From contig CAJXRQ010000001.1 of NCBI GenBank assembly GCA_913060505.1, forward strand, positions 124,001-188,000: 64,000 nt of DNA, in the 5' to 3' direction. Under the pieces are notes generated by a model. It saw only the letters and a program-made list of their open reading frames with translations. It was not told the DNA's origin and made no database searches. This document shows, one piece after another, positions 1 through 9,281 of this stretch. The DNA comes from an uncultured Desulfovibrio sp. Its GTDB lineage: Bacteria > Desulfobacterota > Desulfovibrionia > Desulfovibrionales > Desulfovibrionaceae. How positions within the stretch are numbered: the first letter of the stretch is position 1; the number at the start of each line of letters is the position of its first letter. The position numbers and the translations under genes are program-made.

Positions 1-995
1 GGTATGCCCTTGAGTTCAAAGTGATGGTGCAGGGGGGCCATGCGGAAAATCCGCTTGCCGCCGGTCATGCGGAAGTAACCCACCTGAATGATGACCGAGA
101 GAGTTTCGAAAACGAAAACACCGCCCACAATGACCAACAGGAGTTCCTGCTTGGCGAGAACCGCCACGAATCCCAGTGCACCACCCAGTGCAAGGCTGCC
201 CGTATCGCCCATGAACACTTGGGCGGGATAGGCGTTGAACCACAGGAACCCGAGTCCCGCACCGACCATGGCGCCGCAGAAGACCGTGACTTCGCCGATG
301 CCGGGCAGGGTGGGAACCGAAAGATATTGGGCGATGCCCGTGTGCCCCGAAACATAGGTAAAGATGGCAAAGCAGGCCATGGCGACCACCATGGGACCTA
401 TGGCCAATCCGTCCAGCCCGTCCGTCAGGTTGACTGCGTTGCTGGAGCCCACCAGCACCATCAGGGCAAAGGGCAGATAGAACCATCCCAGATTGGGCAG
501 CAAGTTCTTGAAAAACGGTACGGAGAGCATGGTGGAGTAGTTGGGCTCGTGGATCAACACACCGATAGCCGCCGAGGCCACCAGTATCTGGCTGATGAAT
601 TTTGCTTTGGAGCTCAGGCCCAAATTCCTTTTTTTGACCACCTTGATGTAGTCGTCCGCAAACCCGACGGCTCCGAACCCGGCAAATACGAACATGGTCA
701 GAAGTACGTAGTGGTTGGTCAGATCAGCCCAGAGCAGGCAGCTCGCAAGCACGCTGAACAGGATCATGAGGCCACCCATGGTCGGGGTGCCCTGTTTCTG
801 CTGATGCGCGGGGCCGTCTTCCCTGATGCACTGGCCGCATTTGAGCCGTTTGAGCCAGCGAATCATCATCGGACCGAAAAGGATGGAGATGATCAGGGCC
901 GTGAGCAATGCCCAGATGGACCGGAACGTGATGTAGCGGAACACATTGAATGCGCCGACTTCGGCGCTCAAGGGATAGAGCAGGTGATAGATCAC
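1..995 (-). CDS. mraY: MraY, phospho-N-acetylmuramoyl-pentapeptide transferase (C-terminus cut by window edge)
   Basis: MraY moves phospho-MurNAc-pentapeptide from UDP onto undecaprenyl phosphate, giving lipid I at the inner membrane. Reading the minus strand from a GTG at 993-995 gives [20 protein letters not shown], then repeated hydrophobic segments, the Asp-rich motif [37 protein letters not shown] and, at the very end of the window, [12 protein letters not shown], all hallmark MraY signatures. About 331 codons are present; the family is near 358, so some 25-30 residues lie outside. The GTG start overlaps the murF stop as GTGA, so translation is coupled to murF. There is no ATG option that keeps the conserved N-terminus. 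Last visible gene of the mraZ-mraY operon. Identity is very secure. Confidence 0.96.
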   Translation of the reverse strand, partial: MIYHLLYPLSAEVGAFNVFRYITFRSIWALLTALIISILFGPMMIRWLKRLKCGQCIREDGPAHQQKQGTPTMGGLMILFSVLASCLLWADLTNHYVLLTMFVFAGFGAVGFADDYIKVVKKRNLGLSSKAKFISQILVASAAIGVLIHEPNYSTMLSVPFFKNLLPNLGWFYLPFALMVLVGSSNAVNLTDGLDGLAIGPMVVAMACFAIFTYVSGHTGIAQYLSVPTLPGIGEVTVFCGAMVGAGLGFLWFNAYPAQVFMGDTGSLALGGALGFVAVLAKQELLLVIVGGVFVFETLSVIIQVGYFRMTGGKRIFRMAPLHHHFELKGI

Positions 996-2356
996 GAAGC
1001 CTCTCCTTGCAGCACGGCCCGGAGGGCCTTGGTGTATTCTTCCATTTTCATGGAGCGGGAGCCCTTGAGCAGCACCACCGCATCATCCAGTTTCATGTCT
1101 TTCCAGTTTTCTGCAAATTCTGCTGGTGCAGGCAGCGGCAAAACGTCCGGATATGCGGAACGGACGTCGCCAATATGTTCGCCTTTCCAGAAGACTGCTT
1201 CCGGTTTGATCAGGGCCAGGGTTTCGCCCAGCTCGTGATGACGAAGCGCCGATTCTTCGCCGAGCTCGAGCATGTCGCCCAACAAGAGGACCAGCGGCCT
1301 GTCTTCTGCAATGGTTCGTGCCGTTTCCACCGAGCGTTTCATGGACAGGGGATTGGCGTTGTATGTGTCGTCAATAACCATGACGCTCCCGGCCGGGCGG
1401 CAGCAGAAGCGTTGTGTGTCCGCACTGAATCGGGCTGCCCCCTGAACCACGTCTTGCGGGCCAAGACTCGCAGTGTGCGCGGCAGCGGCAACGGCCGCGA
1501 GATTTTCTGCAAAATGTTCACCGCAGAAAGGCGCGTCGAATTCCTTTTCCCCTTTGGGGGTGCGTAGCAGGAAGCGACCGGAACCGTACTGTCCCGGTCC
1601 AATGAAACGGCAGAAAAACGGTGCGGACTCATTTGTTGTTGAAAAGCCCACTGGTTCGGCCACGATTTTGCGCGCCGCGTTCCACAGTTGCGGATAATCC
1701 ATGCTGACTATGGCCACGCCGCCCGGCTGCAGGTAGCGCAGCAGGGAAGCCTTGGCTCTGGCAACGCCTTCGAGGTCTCCCAGACCTTGCAAATGTCCCG
1801 GTCCGACATTGGTGATGAGCGCGACGTCCGGGGTAGCTATCGGGCCGAGTTCCGCCATGTCCGAAACAACACTGATGCCCAGTTCCATGACCCAGACACT
1901 TTGTTCGGGGCGAGCCTTGAGCATGGACAGGGGGAGGCCTATCTGATTGTTGAAATTCCTGTAATTTTTGGCCACGGGGAAACTGCCGGACAATACCTCG
2001 GCCAGCAATTCCTTGACCGTGGTTTTGCCTGCCGTTCCGGTGACCGCGATGAGCTTTGCCTTGCACTGGGAACGGTGACAGGCTGCAAGCTGCCCAAGGG
2101 CAACCGTGGTGTCACGAACCATGAATACGGGGACGTCCACCTGAACGATTTTGGAAGTTACGATGCCTGCCGCACCCGCCTGTGCAGCCTGTTCCGCAAA
2201 TTCATGGCCGTCAAAACGGTCTCCCTCGATGCAAACGAACAGGTCGCCGCCGGTCACGGCACGGCTGTCCGTGCGAACGGCGTTCACGGGGATATCCATG
2301 CCGTCGTCGGATACACCGTTCAGGCAGCGTTGTATGTCGGCCAAAGTCATTTTCAC
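992..2356 (-). CDS. murF: MurF, UDP-MurNAc-tripeptide:D-Ala-D-Ala ligase
   Basis: Cytoplasmic ATP-dependent Mur ligase that adds D-Ala-D-Ala to the UDP-MurNAc-tripeptide. The 454-residue protein has the three-domain Mur layout: N-terminal substrate domain, ATPase domain with P-loop TGTAGKTT at about 106-113, the [12 protein letters not shown] segment, and [11 protein letters not shown], typical of MurF. The ATG at 2356 overlaps the murE TGA in an ATGA arrangement, and the stop overlaps mraY's GTG. Length matches the family. The P-loop has Ala where other Mur ligases often have Asn, a mild and probably harmless variation. Confidence 0.97.
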   Translation of the reverse strand: MKMTLADIQRCLNGVSDDGMDIPVNAVRTDSRAVTGGDLFVCIEGDRFDGHEFAEQAAQAGAAGIVTSKIVQVDVPVFMVRDTTVALGQLAACHRSQCKAKLIAVTGTAGKTTVKELLAEVLSGSFPVAKNYRNFNNQIGLPLSMLKARPEQSVWVMELGISVVSDMAELGPIATPDVALITNVGPGHLQGLGDLEGVARAKASLLRYLQPGGVAIVSMDYPQLWNAARKIVAEPVGFSTTNESAPFFCRFIGPGQYGSGRFLLRTPKGEKEFDAPFCGEHFAENLAAVAAAAHTASLGPQDVVQGAARFSADTQRFCCRPAGSVMVIDDTYNANPLSMKRSVETARTIAEDRPLVLLLGDMLELGEESALRHHELGETLALIKPEAVFWKGEHIGDVRSAYPDVLPLPAPAEFAENWKDMKLDDAVVLLKGSRSMKMEEYTKALRAVLQGEAS

Positions 2357-3825
2357 CGGTCCAGTTCCTCCATGGCTTTGAGAACAGCTTCGGAATCGGA
2401 AAAATGCAGGGTTACGTCGTCCAGAACCTGATAGGTTTCATGGCCTTTGCCAGCGATGAGCACCACGTCGTTCTGGTTCATTTCACGGATTGCCATGTTA
2501 ATGGCTGTCTGACGATCCGGGTTCTCCAGTACCATTGGGCACCCTTTGAGTCCGGGACGGGCGTCGTCCATGATGGCTTCCGGCTTTTCATTCCGCGGGT
2601 TGTCCGATGTCAGCACGGCCACGTCCGCATACTTGGCTACCGCGTGCCCCATGAGCGGGCGTTTGGCCCTGTCCCGGTTTCCGCCGCATCCGAACACGGT
2701 GATCAGGCGATCGAAATCAAGGTTTTTAAGTGTCTTCTGAACATTGACCAGCGCATCGGGAGTGTGGGCATAGTCCACGAAAACATGCAGCCCCCGGTCG
2801 TTGGGAACCCGTTCGAGTCTGCCGGGAACTCCGGCAAAGTTATTGAGCTTGCGCATGTCCTTGCAGTTCAGGCCAAGGCAAAGGCCCACAGCCTGTGCTG
2901 CCAGCAGGTTCATGGCGTTATGCTGTCCGATGAGCGGGGATTCGACCTGCCATGTCTTGCCCTTGAATCCGCATTCAAGGGTCAGCCCTTTGCCGGTGCT
3001 GGAAAGGATGCGGCCACGAAGGGAACTTTTGTCGCTTTCACCGGGATCACCCAATCCGTAGGCAATTGCGTTTTCGCATTCATCGATCAGGCGACGGCAG
3101 TACGGATCGTCGAAATTGATGACACAGCATTTGTCTTCGGCCGGATATTCGGTGAACAGCTTGGCCTTGGCGCGGAAATATGCCTCCATGTCTCCGTGGT
3201 AATCCAGATGATCCTGCGTGAGGTTGGAGATGACAGCGACATCGAAATCCAGCCCGGCCACGCGGTATTGATCCAGCGCGTGAGAAGATACTTCCATGAC
3301 CACGGCGTCCACATCGGCCTTGTGCATGTTGGCCAACAGTTCATGGATCATCCAGCAGTCCGGGGTGGTCAGCTTGGCATCAACAGAGAAGCCCGGCCAA
3401 CGATATGTGACCGTGCCGAGAACACCGACCTTGCGTCCTGCTTCGGCCAGCAGGTGCTCAATAATGTAGCTGGTAGTGGTTTTGCCGTTGGTCCCGGTTA
3501 TGGCCACCAACTTCATGTCCAGCTTGTCCGTGCCGAAATAGGCGCAAGCCAGTTCTCCGAAAGCGCGGGCCGTGTTTTCCACGTAACAAACCACTACTTC
3601 GTCTTCGGCCACCGGAGCCACCAGATCGCGCGACTCTTCCGGGGCCACGATGTAGCGTGCGCCGTTGTTGATGGCCATGGGGATGAAGTCGATGCCGCGC
3701 ACGGCAACGCCGGGCATGGCGACAAAGCATTCTCCCTGCTGGACTGCCCGGGAATCCGTCCGGACCATCAGCCCATCGCGGACAACGTCAAGAAGTTGGT
3801 TGAAATCCATTTCACCACAAGTCAT
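2353..3825 (-). CDS. murE: MurE, UDP-MurNAc-L-Ala-D-Glu:meso-diaminopimelate ligase
   Basis: Adds the third stem-peptide residue in the cytoplasm. From the ATG at 3825 (AGGA about 8 nt upstream) the product is 490 residues: ATP P-loop ITGTNGKTTT near 109-118, YFRAKAKLF with the likely carbamylated lysine, and DNPR at about 408-411. DNPR is the established signature for meso-DAP specificity rather than lysine, which fits a Gram-negative wall. The frame stays open upstream to 3963, but that extension overlaps the end of ftsI and looks nothing like MurE, so the internal start is preferred; ATG 3810 is a weaker alternative. It lies 13 nt after ftsI and overlaps murF by 4 nt. Confidence 0.96.
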   Translation of the reverse strand: MTCGEMDFNQLLDVVRDGLMVRTDSRAVQQGECFVAMPGVAVRGIDFIPMAINNGARYIVAPEESRDLVAPVAEDEVVVCYVENTARAFGELACAYFGTDKLDMKLVAITGTNGKTTTSYIIEHLLAEAGRKVGVLGTVTYRWPGFSVDAKLTTPDCWMIHELLANMHKADVDAVVMEVSSHALDQYRVAGLDFDVAVISNLTQDHLDYHGDMEAYFRAKAKLFTEYPAEDKCCVINFDDPYCRRLIDECENAIAYGLGDPGESDKSSLRGRILSSTGKGLTLECGFKGKTWQVESPLIGQHNAMNLLAAQAVGLCLGLNCKDMRKLNNFAGVPGRLERVPNDRGLHVFVDYAHTPDALVNVQKTLKNLDFDRLITVFGCGGNRDRAKRPLMGHAVAKYADVAVLTSDNPRNEKPEAIMDDARPGLKGCPMVLENPDRQTAINMAIREMNQNDVVLIAGKGHETYQVLDDVTLHFSDSEAVLKAMEELDR

Positions 3826-3838
3826 GGTTTTTTTCCTG

Positions 3839-5818
3839 CTAGGAGAGCCAGAGAACAAAAACATCCTTCTTTCCCTCCGTTTTTCCTGCTTCAGGCCACG
3901 ATTGACCCGCTGCGGGTTTTTGTTTGGTGACGGTGGTTCCCTTTCCCTTGAGGGTGGGGACAACTCCCTTTTTCACCAGAATTTCCAATGCACGCCGCAA
4001 GGCCATGCCCCGTAGGTTGGGGATATTGTTGCCCGGCGCACTTTGAGGAGCCGGAGCCAACGTGTCGGCCAATTCGGTTCCCGGTATGGGGTCGGCCAGT
4101 TCTTCGGCCATGGCGTCCCCGGCGGCATCGGGTAAATTGCCTCTGTAAGCCAAGGTATCGATCATCACGGAACGCACGACCGGTGCCGCGACCGTTCCCC
4201 CGTAGTCATTCCTGGTGGGTTCATCCACCATGCAGATAACGAGATATTCGGGATTGTCGCCCGGAACCATGCCTACGAATGAAGCCAAATATTTGTTGCC
4301 GTAGCCACCCTTGCCTGCTTTTTGAGCTGTTCCGGTTTTGCCTGCCACGGTCAGTCCCTGGATGCGCGCATTTCTTCCCGTGCCATCCATCTCCACGACT
4401 TCTTCCATCATGGAGAGCACGGAATCCGCGACTTCGGGATCAATGACATGGGTAGGCTTCTTTTCGTCTTCGGGCTTTGTTTTTGGCGAAGAAACGGGAT
4501 CGGCGATGAGGTGAAGCTGTTTTTTCTCACCCTTGTTGGCAAGATACAGAAAAGCCTGTGCAAGCTGTACAGGAGTAACGCCGATGGATTGCCCGAAGCT
4601 GGTGGCTGCAAGGTCCAGCTTGCGCCATTTTTCCGGGGGGCGGACAATGCCGTATGCTTCTCCGGGGAAGTTGATACCGGTGCGCGAACCGAAGCCGAAT
4701 GCTCGCAGATATTCGTAGAGCTTGTTCGCTCCCATATCCATGCCGATCTTGGCGGAACCGATGTTGCTGGAATACCGCAAGATTTTGCGTACGGGCAACC
4801 ATGCGGCAGGATGGTGATCCTTGATGGTTTTGCCGGGAAGGCGCCAACGCCCGTTTTCGCAATAGTAAAGCTTGTCCGGGTCGATGATCTTTTCCTGCAG
4901 GGCCGATGCGATGACCAGGCATTTCATGGTGGAACCGGGTTCGAAAATGTCCGTGACGGCCCGGTTGCGGCGAACCGATGCCCGCGTTCTGCTGTAGATA
5001 TTCGGATTGAAGAACGGATAGTTGGCCAGGGCGAGAATGTCACCGGACTTGACTTCCACCACAATGACGACACCGGCTCGGCCATGGTATTCGTCTACGG
5101 CTTTGGACAGGGCCTGTTCGGCTGCATTCTGGATATGACGGTCAATGGTCAGGCGCACGTCCTTGCCGTTGATGTCCATTTCCCGCCCTTGTGCGTCAAG
5201 ATAGAGCCGACGCCCTGAAGCGTCACGCTGGACTACGAATTTGGCCTTGCCCGGAACCATGCGTTTGTCGAAGCGCTTCTCGACGCCTTCCAAACCCTTG
5301 CCATCCACGCTGACAAAGCCGAGAACCTGTCCGGCAAGATGCCCGTTGGGATAGAGGCGTGTATATTCAGTAGTAAGATGAACCCCGGGCAGTTTGGTTT
5401 TTTCCAGGGCCGATGCCTGTTTGTCCGTGATCTGTCGTTTTATCCAGATGAAATTTCTTTTGGAGTGGAGCCGTTTGCGCAGTGCCGACTTGGAAACACC
5501 CAGCACGGAAGAGAGTGAGGCTATGACGGCTTGCTTGTGCTTGGCGGCTTCTCTGGGGCGCAGATATACGCTCTTGGCTTCCACGCTTGTTGCCAGAATT
5601 TGCCCCTTGCGATCCAGAATTCTGCCACGTTCCCCGGATTCGAATTCCGCAGCGAGATTTTGGCGGGAGGCCATTTTTTCCAGCCATGCACCTTCGTGCA
5701 ACTGGACCCAACCGGAACGGACCCACAGAGCGCACAAAGCAACGCCAAAAAAGATCATCACCAGGATGATCTTGGCTTTGCTCAGGTCCGTTTTGCCCTG
5801 TTTGGTCTTGCCGGTCAT
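3839..5818 (-). CDS. ftsI: FtsI-type class B penicillin-binding protein with PASTA domain
   Basis: Septal peptidoglycan transpeptidase. The 659-residue protein has a short cytoplasmic N-terminus, one membrane helix at about 15-34, a PBP dimerisation domain, and the three active-site motifs STMK (296-299), SSN (350-352) and KTG (494-496). The last 70 residues (starting NNIPNLRGMALRRAL) look like a PASTA domain. PASTA on a division PBP is common in Gram-positives and unusual in classical Gram-negatives, though it is seen in this deltaproteobacterial lineage. Between ftsL and murE in the dcw operon. The alternative name spoVD-like/pbpB would describe the same architecture. Confidence 0.93.
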   Translation of the reverse strand: MTGKTKQGKTDLSKAKIILVMIFFGVALCALWVRSGWVQLHEGAWLEKMASRQNLAAEFESGERGRILDRKGQILATSVEAKSVYLRPREAAKHKQAVIASLSSVLGVSKSALRKRLHSKRNFIWIKRQITDKQASALEKTKLPGVHLTTEYTRLYPNGHLAGQVLGFVSVDGKGLEGVEKRFDKRMVPGKAKFVVQRDASGRRLYLDAQGREMDINGKDVRLTIDRHIQNAAEQALSKAVDEYHGRAGVVIVVEVKSGDILALANYPFFNPNIYSRTRASVRRNRAVTDIFEPGSTMKCLVIASALQEKIIDPDKLYYCENGRWRLPGKTIKDHHPAAWLPVRKILRYSSNIGSAKIGMDMGANKLYEYLRAFGFGSRTGINFPGEAYGIVRPPEKWRKLDLAATSFGQSIGVTPVQLAQAFLYLANKGEKKQLHLIADPVSSPKTKPEDEKKPTHVIDPEVADSVLSMMEEVVEMDGTGRNARIQGLTVAGKTGTAQKAGKGGYGNKYLASFVGMVPGDNPEYLVICMVDEPTRNDYGGTVAAPVVRSVMIDTLAYRGNLPDAAGDAMAEELADPIPGTELADTLAPAPQSAPGNNIPNLRGMALRRALEILVKKGVVPTLKGKGTTVTKQKPAAGQSWPEAGKTEGKKDVFVLWLS

Positions 5819-5830
5819 GGCGGAAACCTT

Positions 5831-6118
5831 CTAGTTGCCGTCCTCGCCGACTCGCCGGATTTGTCCGGGGGTGGCCACGCCCAATCCGTATTTCTCCGCC
5901 AGCTTCCTGAGCCTGTACGGAGAAGAAAGATTGTCGCGTTCGACCTCCAGTTTAACGTAAAGGGCAGCCTTGCGGTCGTGCTTCTTTTCCATCTTTCTGA
6001 GGTCGTAGGCCAAGTCCATTCGTTCGATGTTCAGCCAGACAGAGGCCAGCCCCAATCCCAACGCTACGGCGAGCGAGGAAAGAAACATGGGGAGCCAATT
6101 CCGGTCCATCGAACTCAT
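5831..6118 (-). CDS. ftsL: FtsL-like small division protein
   Basis: A 95-residue bitopic protein: short N-terminus, membrane helix at about 9-28 (MFLSSLAVALGLGLASVWL), then a charged periplasmic stretch with coiled-coil character (LAYDLRKMEKKHDRKAAL) ending in the segment SSPYRLRKLAEKYGL that is characteristic of FtsL/DivIC-like proteins. FtsL sequences are poorly conserved; the assignment rests on size, topology and position between rsmH and ftsI. The start overlaps the rsmH stop as ATGA. It would act with FtsB/FtsQ to activate FtsW-FtsI at the septum. Confidence 0.8.
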   Translation of the reverse strand: MSSMDRNWLPMFLSSLAVALGLGLASVWLNIERMDLAYDLRKMEKKHDRKAALYVKLEVERDNLSSPYRLRKLAEKYGLGVATPGQIRRVGEDGN

Positions 6119-7098
6119 GCCCGTTGTCCTTCCGGTCCGAGCCGTTCGGCCACTCTGAGCTTTGCGCTGCGGCTGCGGGGATTTCCCTGCATTTCCTCTT
6201 CGCTTGCCATGAGCGGCTTTTTGGTCAGCACCTTAATTTTCGGGACGCCGTCACAGGTACAGTGCAGCTGGTGGGGAGGGCACTTGCATGCTTTTGCCGC
6301 TTCCCTGAACGCCCATTTCACGGCCCTGTCTTCCAGAGAGTGAAACGAGATGATGGCCAGCCTGCCACCTGGGTTCAAACGTCCGATGATCGAGGAGAGG
6401 AAGGTGTCAAGTTCCTCCAATTCCCTGTTCACTGCTATTCGCAATCCCTGAAACGTCCGGGTTGCCGGATGGTTTCTTGCCTGTCTGCGCATTTTGGGCG
6501 GGTACGCCCTTTCCACAATGCCTGCCAGGCGCAGCGTGGTCGTGATCGGTTCGGATTCACGTTCACGCAGGATTGCCGATGCTATTTTGCCTGCCATGGG
6601 GTCGCCGCCGTACTCTCGAATGATACGTGCGAGTTGCCCGTGGTTGAGGGTGTTGACCAGCGTTTCGGCCGGCTCGAGCTCGCCTGTGCTGTCCATGCGC
6701 ATGTCCAGCGGCCCGTCGTGCAGAAAGCTGAACCCTCTGTCAGCCTCGTCGAGCTGCATGGACGACACGCCCAGATCGAGCACTGCGCCGTCAACTCCCT
6801 CCCAGCCGAGTTCGTCCATAGCATCTTCGAACTCGCTGAAAGGCTGGTGAAAAAGATGGATGTTATCCTTGTGCTCCGCCAAACGGAGCTTTGCCAACCC
6901 AAGGGCTTTCTCGTCGCGGTCCAGGCCGAGGAGTTCGGCCCTGCCCAGGGACGCTTCGAGAATGGCCAGGCTGTGTCCACCCATTCCAAGGGTTCCGTCC
7001 ATGTACCGTTTACCCGGTTCGGGACGAAGCCATTCCACCACTTCATGTAAAAGAACCGTTTTGTGTTTTGACGCCGGGTCTACCACTGTTCGTTCCAT
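6115..7098 (-). CDS. rsmH: RsmH, 16S rRNA (cytosine-1402-N4)-methyltransferase
   Basis: SAM-dependent methyltransferase (formerly MraW) that N4-methylates C1402 in the ribosomal P site. In 327 residues it shows LLHEVVEWL, the SAM loop DGTLGMGGHS (about 34-43), DLGVSSMQLD, the HPATRTFQGLRIAVNREL motif and GRLAIISFHSLEDR, all diagnostic. The ATG directly follows the mraZ TAA with no gap. Length matches the family. Confidence 0.97.
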   Translation of the reverse strand: MERTVVDPASKHKTVLLHEVVEWLRPEPGKRYMDGTLGMGGHSLAILEASLGRAELLGLDRDEKALGLAKLRLAEHKDNIHLFHQPFSEFEDAMDELGWEGVDGAVLDLGVSSMQLDEADRGFSFLHDGPLDMRMDSTGELEPAETLVNTLNHGQLARIIREYGGDPMAGKIASAILRERESEPITTTLRLAGIVERAYPPKMRRQARNHPATRTFQGLRIAVNRELEELDTFLSSIIGRLNPGGRLAIISFHSLEDRAVKWAFREAAKACKCPPHQLHCTCDGVPKIKVLTKKPLMASEEEMQGNPRSRSAKLRVAERLGPEGQRA

Positions 7099-7545
7099 TT
7101 AGAATGGTATGCTGACGCTATTTTCCGCCAGCTCCTCGGATACGTCGTAATCTTCCTCGAGAAGGCTTTCGAAGCTTTCCGCCGGCCAGATTTCAAAGCG
7201 CCTGCCCGCGCCCATGACGACAACTTCCCGTTCCAGTTTTCCGCTTTTCCGAAGATGTGCGGGTAAGGCGATGCGGCCATTCTTGGCCACAACTACCTCT
7301 TCGTAGCCGGAATAGAAGATGCGGATGATGTTTTGCATCTGGCGGCTGGGAGCCTTGATCTTTTCAAGCTCTTCCTCCAGCCTGTCCCACTGGGCCGGGG
7401 TTATGCCGATGACATGCTTTTCCCAAATGGTCAGCACGAGCTTGCCTTCCGGGACTTCGGACAAGATTTTGTCCTTGAAGTCCGGCGGCAATATGAGCCT
7501 GCCTTTTTCATCCAGGCTCCTATGTGCATGACCGCGAAATCGCAT
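7099..7545 (-). CDS. mraZ: MraZ, transcriptional regulator of the dcw operon
   Basis: DNA-binding protein of the SpoVT-AbrB fold that controls its own division/cell-wall operon. The 148-residue product contains two AbrB-like half-domains, each with the DExGR motif or a variant: SLDEKGRLILP near the N-terminus and AKNGRIALPAHLR in the second half. The ATG at 7545 is chosen because it starts MRFRGHAHRSLD, the conserved N-terminus, and has AAGGGG a few bases upstream; an upstream in-frame start would add only six residues. First gene of the cluster; putative MraZ boxes lie just upstream. Confidence 0.95.
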   Translation of the reverse strand: MRFRGHAHRSLDEKGRLILPPDFKDKILSEVPEGKLVLTIWEKHVIGITPAQWDRLEEELEKIKAPSRQMQNIIRIFYSGYEEVVVAKNGRIALPAHLRKSGKLEREVVVMGAGRRFEIWPAESFESLLEEDYDVSEELAENSVSIPF

Positions 7546-7563
7546 TGTAACCCCTTGTGGCAA

Positions 7564-7643
7564 CTTTGTTCCACATTATGACCCAATTAATCTACTTTGT
7601 CCCACTTTTTTCCACACGTGTATGAAAAACTGGGGTTTGTCAA
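7564..7643 (-). promoter_or_regulatory. mraZ operon promoter region with MraZ-box-like repeats
   Basis: On the minus strand a TTGACA hexamer (7638-7643) lies upstream of a set of TGGGA/TGGAA-like units: GTGGA at 7611-7615, GTGGG at 7601-7605, a degenerate unit at 7591-7595, TTGGG at 7582-7586 and GTGGA at 7570-7574. The spacing is close to 10 bp, one helical turn. MraZ in other bacteria binds TGGGN direct repeats at this spacing, so these are likely MraZ boxes. The -10 element is not clear. Confidence 0.55.
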
Positions 7644-7748
7644 CTTAAAAAGAAGAAAATACCCGTAAAAAAAGGAGTCTGCGGTTGCTTTTTCAGCAAC
7701 CGATGCCTAGTATTTCAAACGAAAATCATTGGATTGTTTTTTGTTTTT

Positions 7749-7790
7749 CCTGTAATTACAGGTGTAAAGCTATTCGATGTTTTTCGAATA
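7749..7790. promoter_or_regulatory. Two inverted repeats upstream of pyk
   Basis: CCTGTAATTACAGG at 7749-7762 is a perfect 14-bp palindrome, and TATTCGA (7771-7777) is repeated inverted as TCGAATA (7784-7790) six bases later. Both sit in the AT-rich gap between mraZ and pyk, 55-95 nt before the pyk start. They could be operator sites for regulation of pyk; no regulator is identifiable from sequence alone. Confidence 0.4.
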
Positions 7791-7844
7791 TGCGTTTTTT
7801 GATGAAAAAATCCTTCACACCCGTATTTTTTTAGGGAGGAACCC

Positions 7845-9275
7845 ATGGACAGGCACATCAAAATTATCGCCACATTGGGACCGGCCACCGAAACTGAGGA
7901 AGGCATTCGCAAGCTCGTACATTCCGGAGCCAAGATTTTCCGACTCAATTTTTCCCATGGCGGCGAGGAGTTCTTCGAGCGGATGGTCGGGATCATTCGC
8001 AAGCTGGAAGAAGAGACCGGGTTCACCCTGACAGTGCTTCAGGATTTATCCGGTCCCAAGGTACGTACTGCCGATGTGGGATTGGGCGCACTTGAGATAC
8101 AGAAAGGCACGGAGGTTTTGCTCGGTACACGAGAAATGGCCGATAAAACCGATGAACCGTTCATCTGCCTGGATATGCCTGATCTCATCAGCGTTATTCA
8201 GGAGGGCGATCCCGTGGCCCTTTCCGACGGGATGTTGCGGTTTACGGCCGTTAAGCGCGAAGGTGAATATCTTGTTCGGCTTCGGGCCATAAACTCGGGG
8301 CTTGCCCCGCCGCGCAAGGGTATTTCTTTCCCCGGGAAGACCACTCCACTGGCCGCCCTGACGGAAAAGGACAAGAAGGACCTGGCCTTTGGTATGAAGC
8401 TAGGTGTTGATTGCGTTGCCATGAGCTACGTGCAAAAGCCGGAAGACGTCACCCAGTTGCGGAACGAAATGAATCAGTACGGAAGGCGGATTCCCATCAT
8501 CGCCAAGCTGGAACGTTCAGCAGCTATTGAGGATTTGGACAGAATTCTTGAGGTGACCGATGGTGTCATGGTTGCTCGCGGCGATCTTGGCCTTGAAATG
8601 AACCTTGCCGAATTGCCAGCCACCCAGAAGCGTATCATTCGCAAATGCAACAAGCTTGGAAAGCCGGTTATCGTGGCTACGCAAATGCTGCTCTCCATGG
8701 TCAACAGCCCCATGGCCACCCGCGCCGAAACCACGGACGTCGCCAACGCCATTCTGGATGGCGCGGATTGCATCATGCTTTCCGAGGAAACAGCCATTGG
8801 CCGTTACCCGGACGAAGCCGTGCGGTTCATGCGCACCATCGCTTACGAAATAGAAACCTTTTATTACGAGCAGCGTAGTGACGAAACCTTGCAGTTCGGT
8901 GATCTCGACCATCCTGCTACGTATCTGGCCTACGCCGCCGCCATGCTGGCCTCCAAGACAAAGGCCAAGGCTATTGTCTCCCACTCCACATCCGGGGCCA
9001 CGGCACGCATCCTTTCATCCTGCAGGCCGCAACAGTCCGTATACGCCTTGACATCAGACCCGATTGCACGGCACTTTTGCAACCTGTCGTGGGGGGTTAT
9101 TCCGGCTGTTCCGGATACGTCGCTGTCCAACCACCAAGAGCGGGCCGAGGAATTCGTGAAGAGTCATCCGGCGTTCGATGCCGGTGACATCGTCATCATT
9201 GCTGCTGGCCAGCCTGACCCCGCCAATGACGCGTCCAGAACACAGACCAACGTGGTCAAGCTGTTCGTAAAATAA
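7845..9275 (+). CDS. pyk: Pyruvate kinase
   Basis: Catalyses phosphoenolpyruvate plus ADP to pyruvate plus ATP at the end of glycolysis. The 476-residue protein begins with IKIIATLGPAT, has the substrate loop FSHGG, the lysine/acid active-site motif MVARGDLGLEM and the NKLGKPVIVATQML segment, followed by a C-terminal domain with SHSTSGATARILSSCRP. A strong Shine-Dalgarno (AGGGAGGA) precedes the ATG. It runs opposite to mraZ and is followed 6 nt later by the HD-GYP gene, so the two are probably cotranscribed. Confidence 0.96.
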   Translation: MDRHIKIIATLGPATETEEGIRKLVHSGAKIFRLNFSHGGEEFFERMVGIIRKLEEETGFTLTVLQDLSGPKVRTADVGLGALEIQKGTEVLLGTREMADKTDEPFICLDMPDLISVIQEGDPVALSDGMLRFTAVKREGEYLVRLRAINSGLAPPRKGISFPGKTTPLAALTEKDKKDLAFGMKLGVDCVAMSYVQKPEDVTQLRNEMNQYGRRIPIIAKLERSAAIEDLDRILEVTDGVMVARGDLGLEMNLAELPATQKRIIRKCNKLGKPVIVATQMLLSMVNSPMATRAETTDVANAILDGADCIMLSEETAIGRYPDEAVRFMRTIAYEIETFYYEQRSDETLQFGDLDHPATYLAYAAAMLASKTKAKAIVSHSTSGATARILSSCRPQQSVYALTSDPIARHFCNLSWGVIPAVPDTSLSNHQERAEEFVKSHPAFDAGDIVIIAAGQPDPANDASRTQTNVVKLFVK

Positions 9276-9281
9276 GCGAGC

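Noticed and set aside
21-1238. A 405-codon open frame on the plus strand opposite mraY/murF
   Set aside because: Antisense to well-conserved genes; sequence is low-complexity His/Gln/Gly-rich, no ribosome site and no domain.
2182-3930. A 582-codon open frame opposite murE/murF
   Set aside because: Entirely antisense to conserved Mur ligases; created by codon bias on the other strand.
3826-3963. 46-residue N-terminal extension of MurE
   Set aside because: Overlaps the end of ftsI, is unlike MurE, and a ribosome site precedes ATG 3825.
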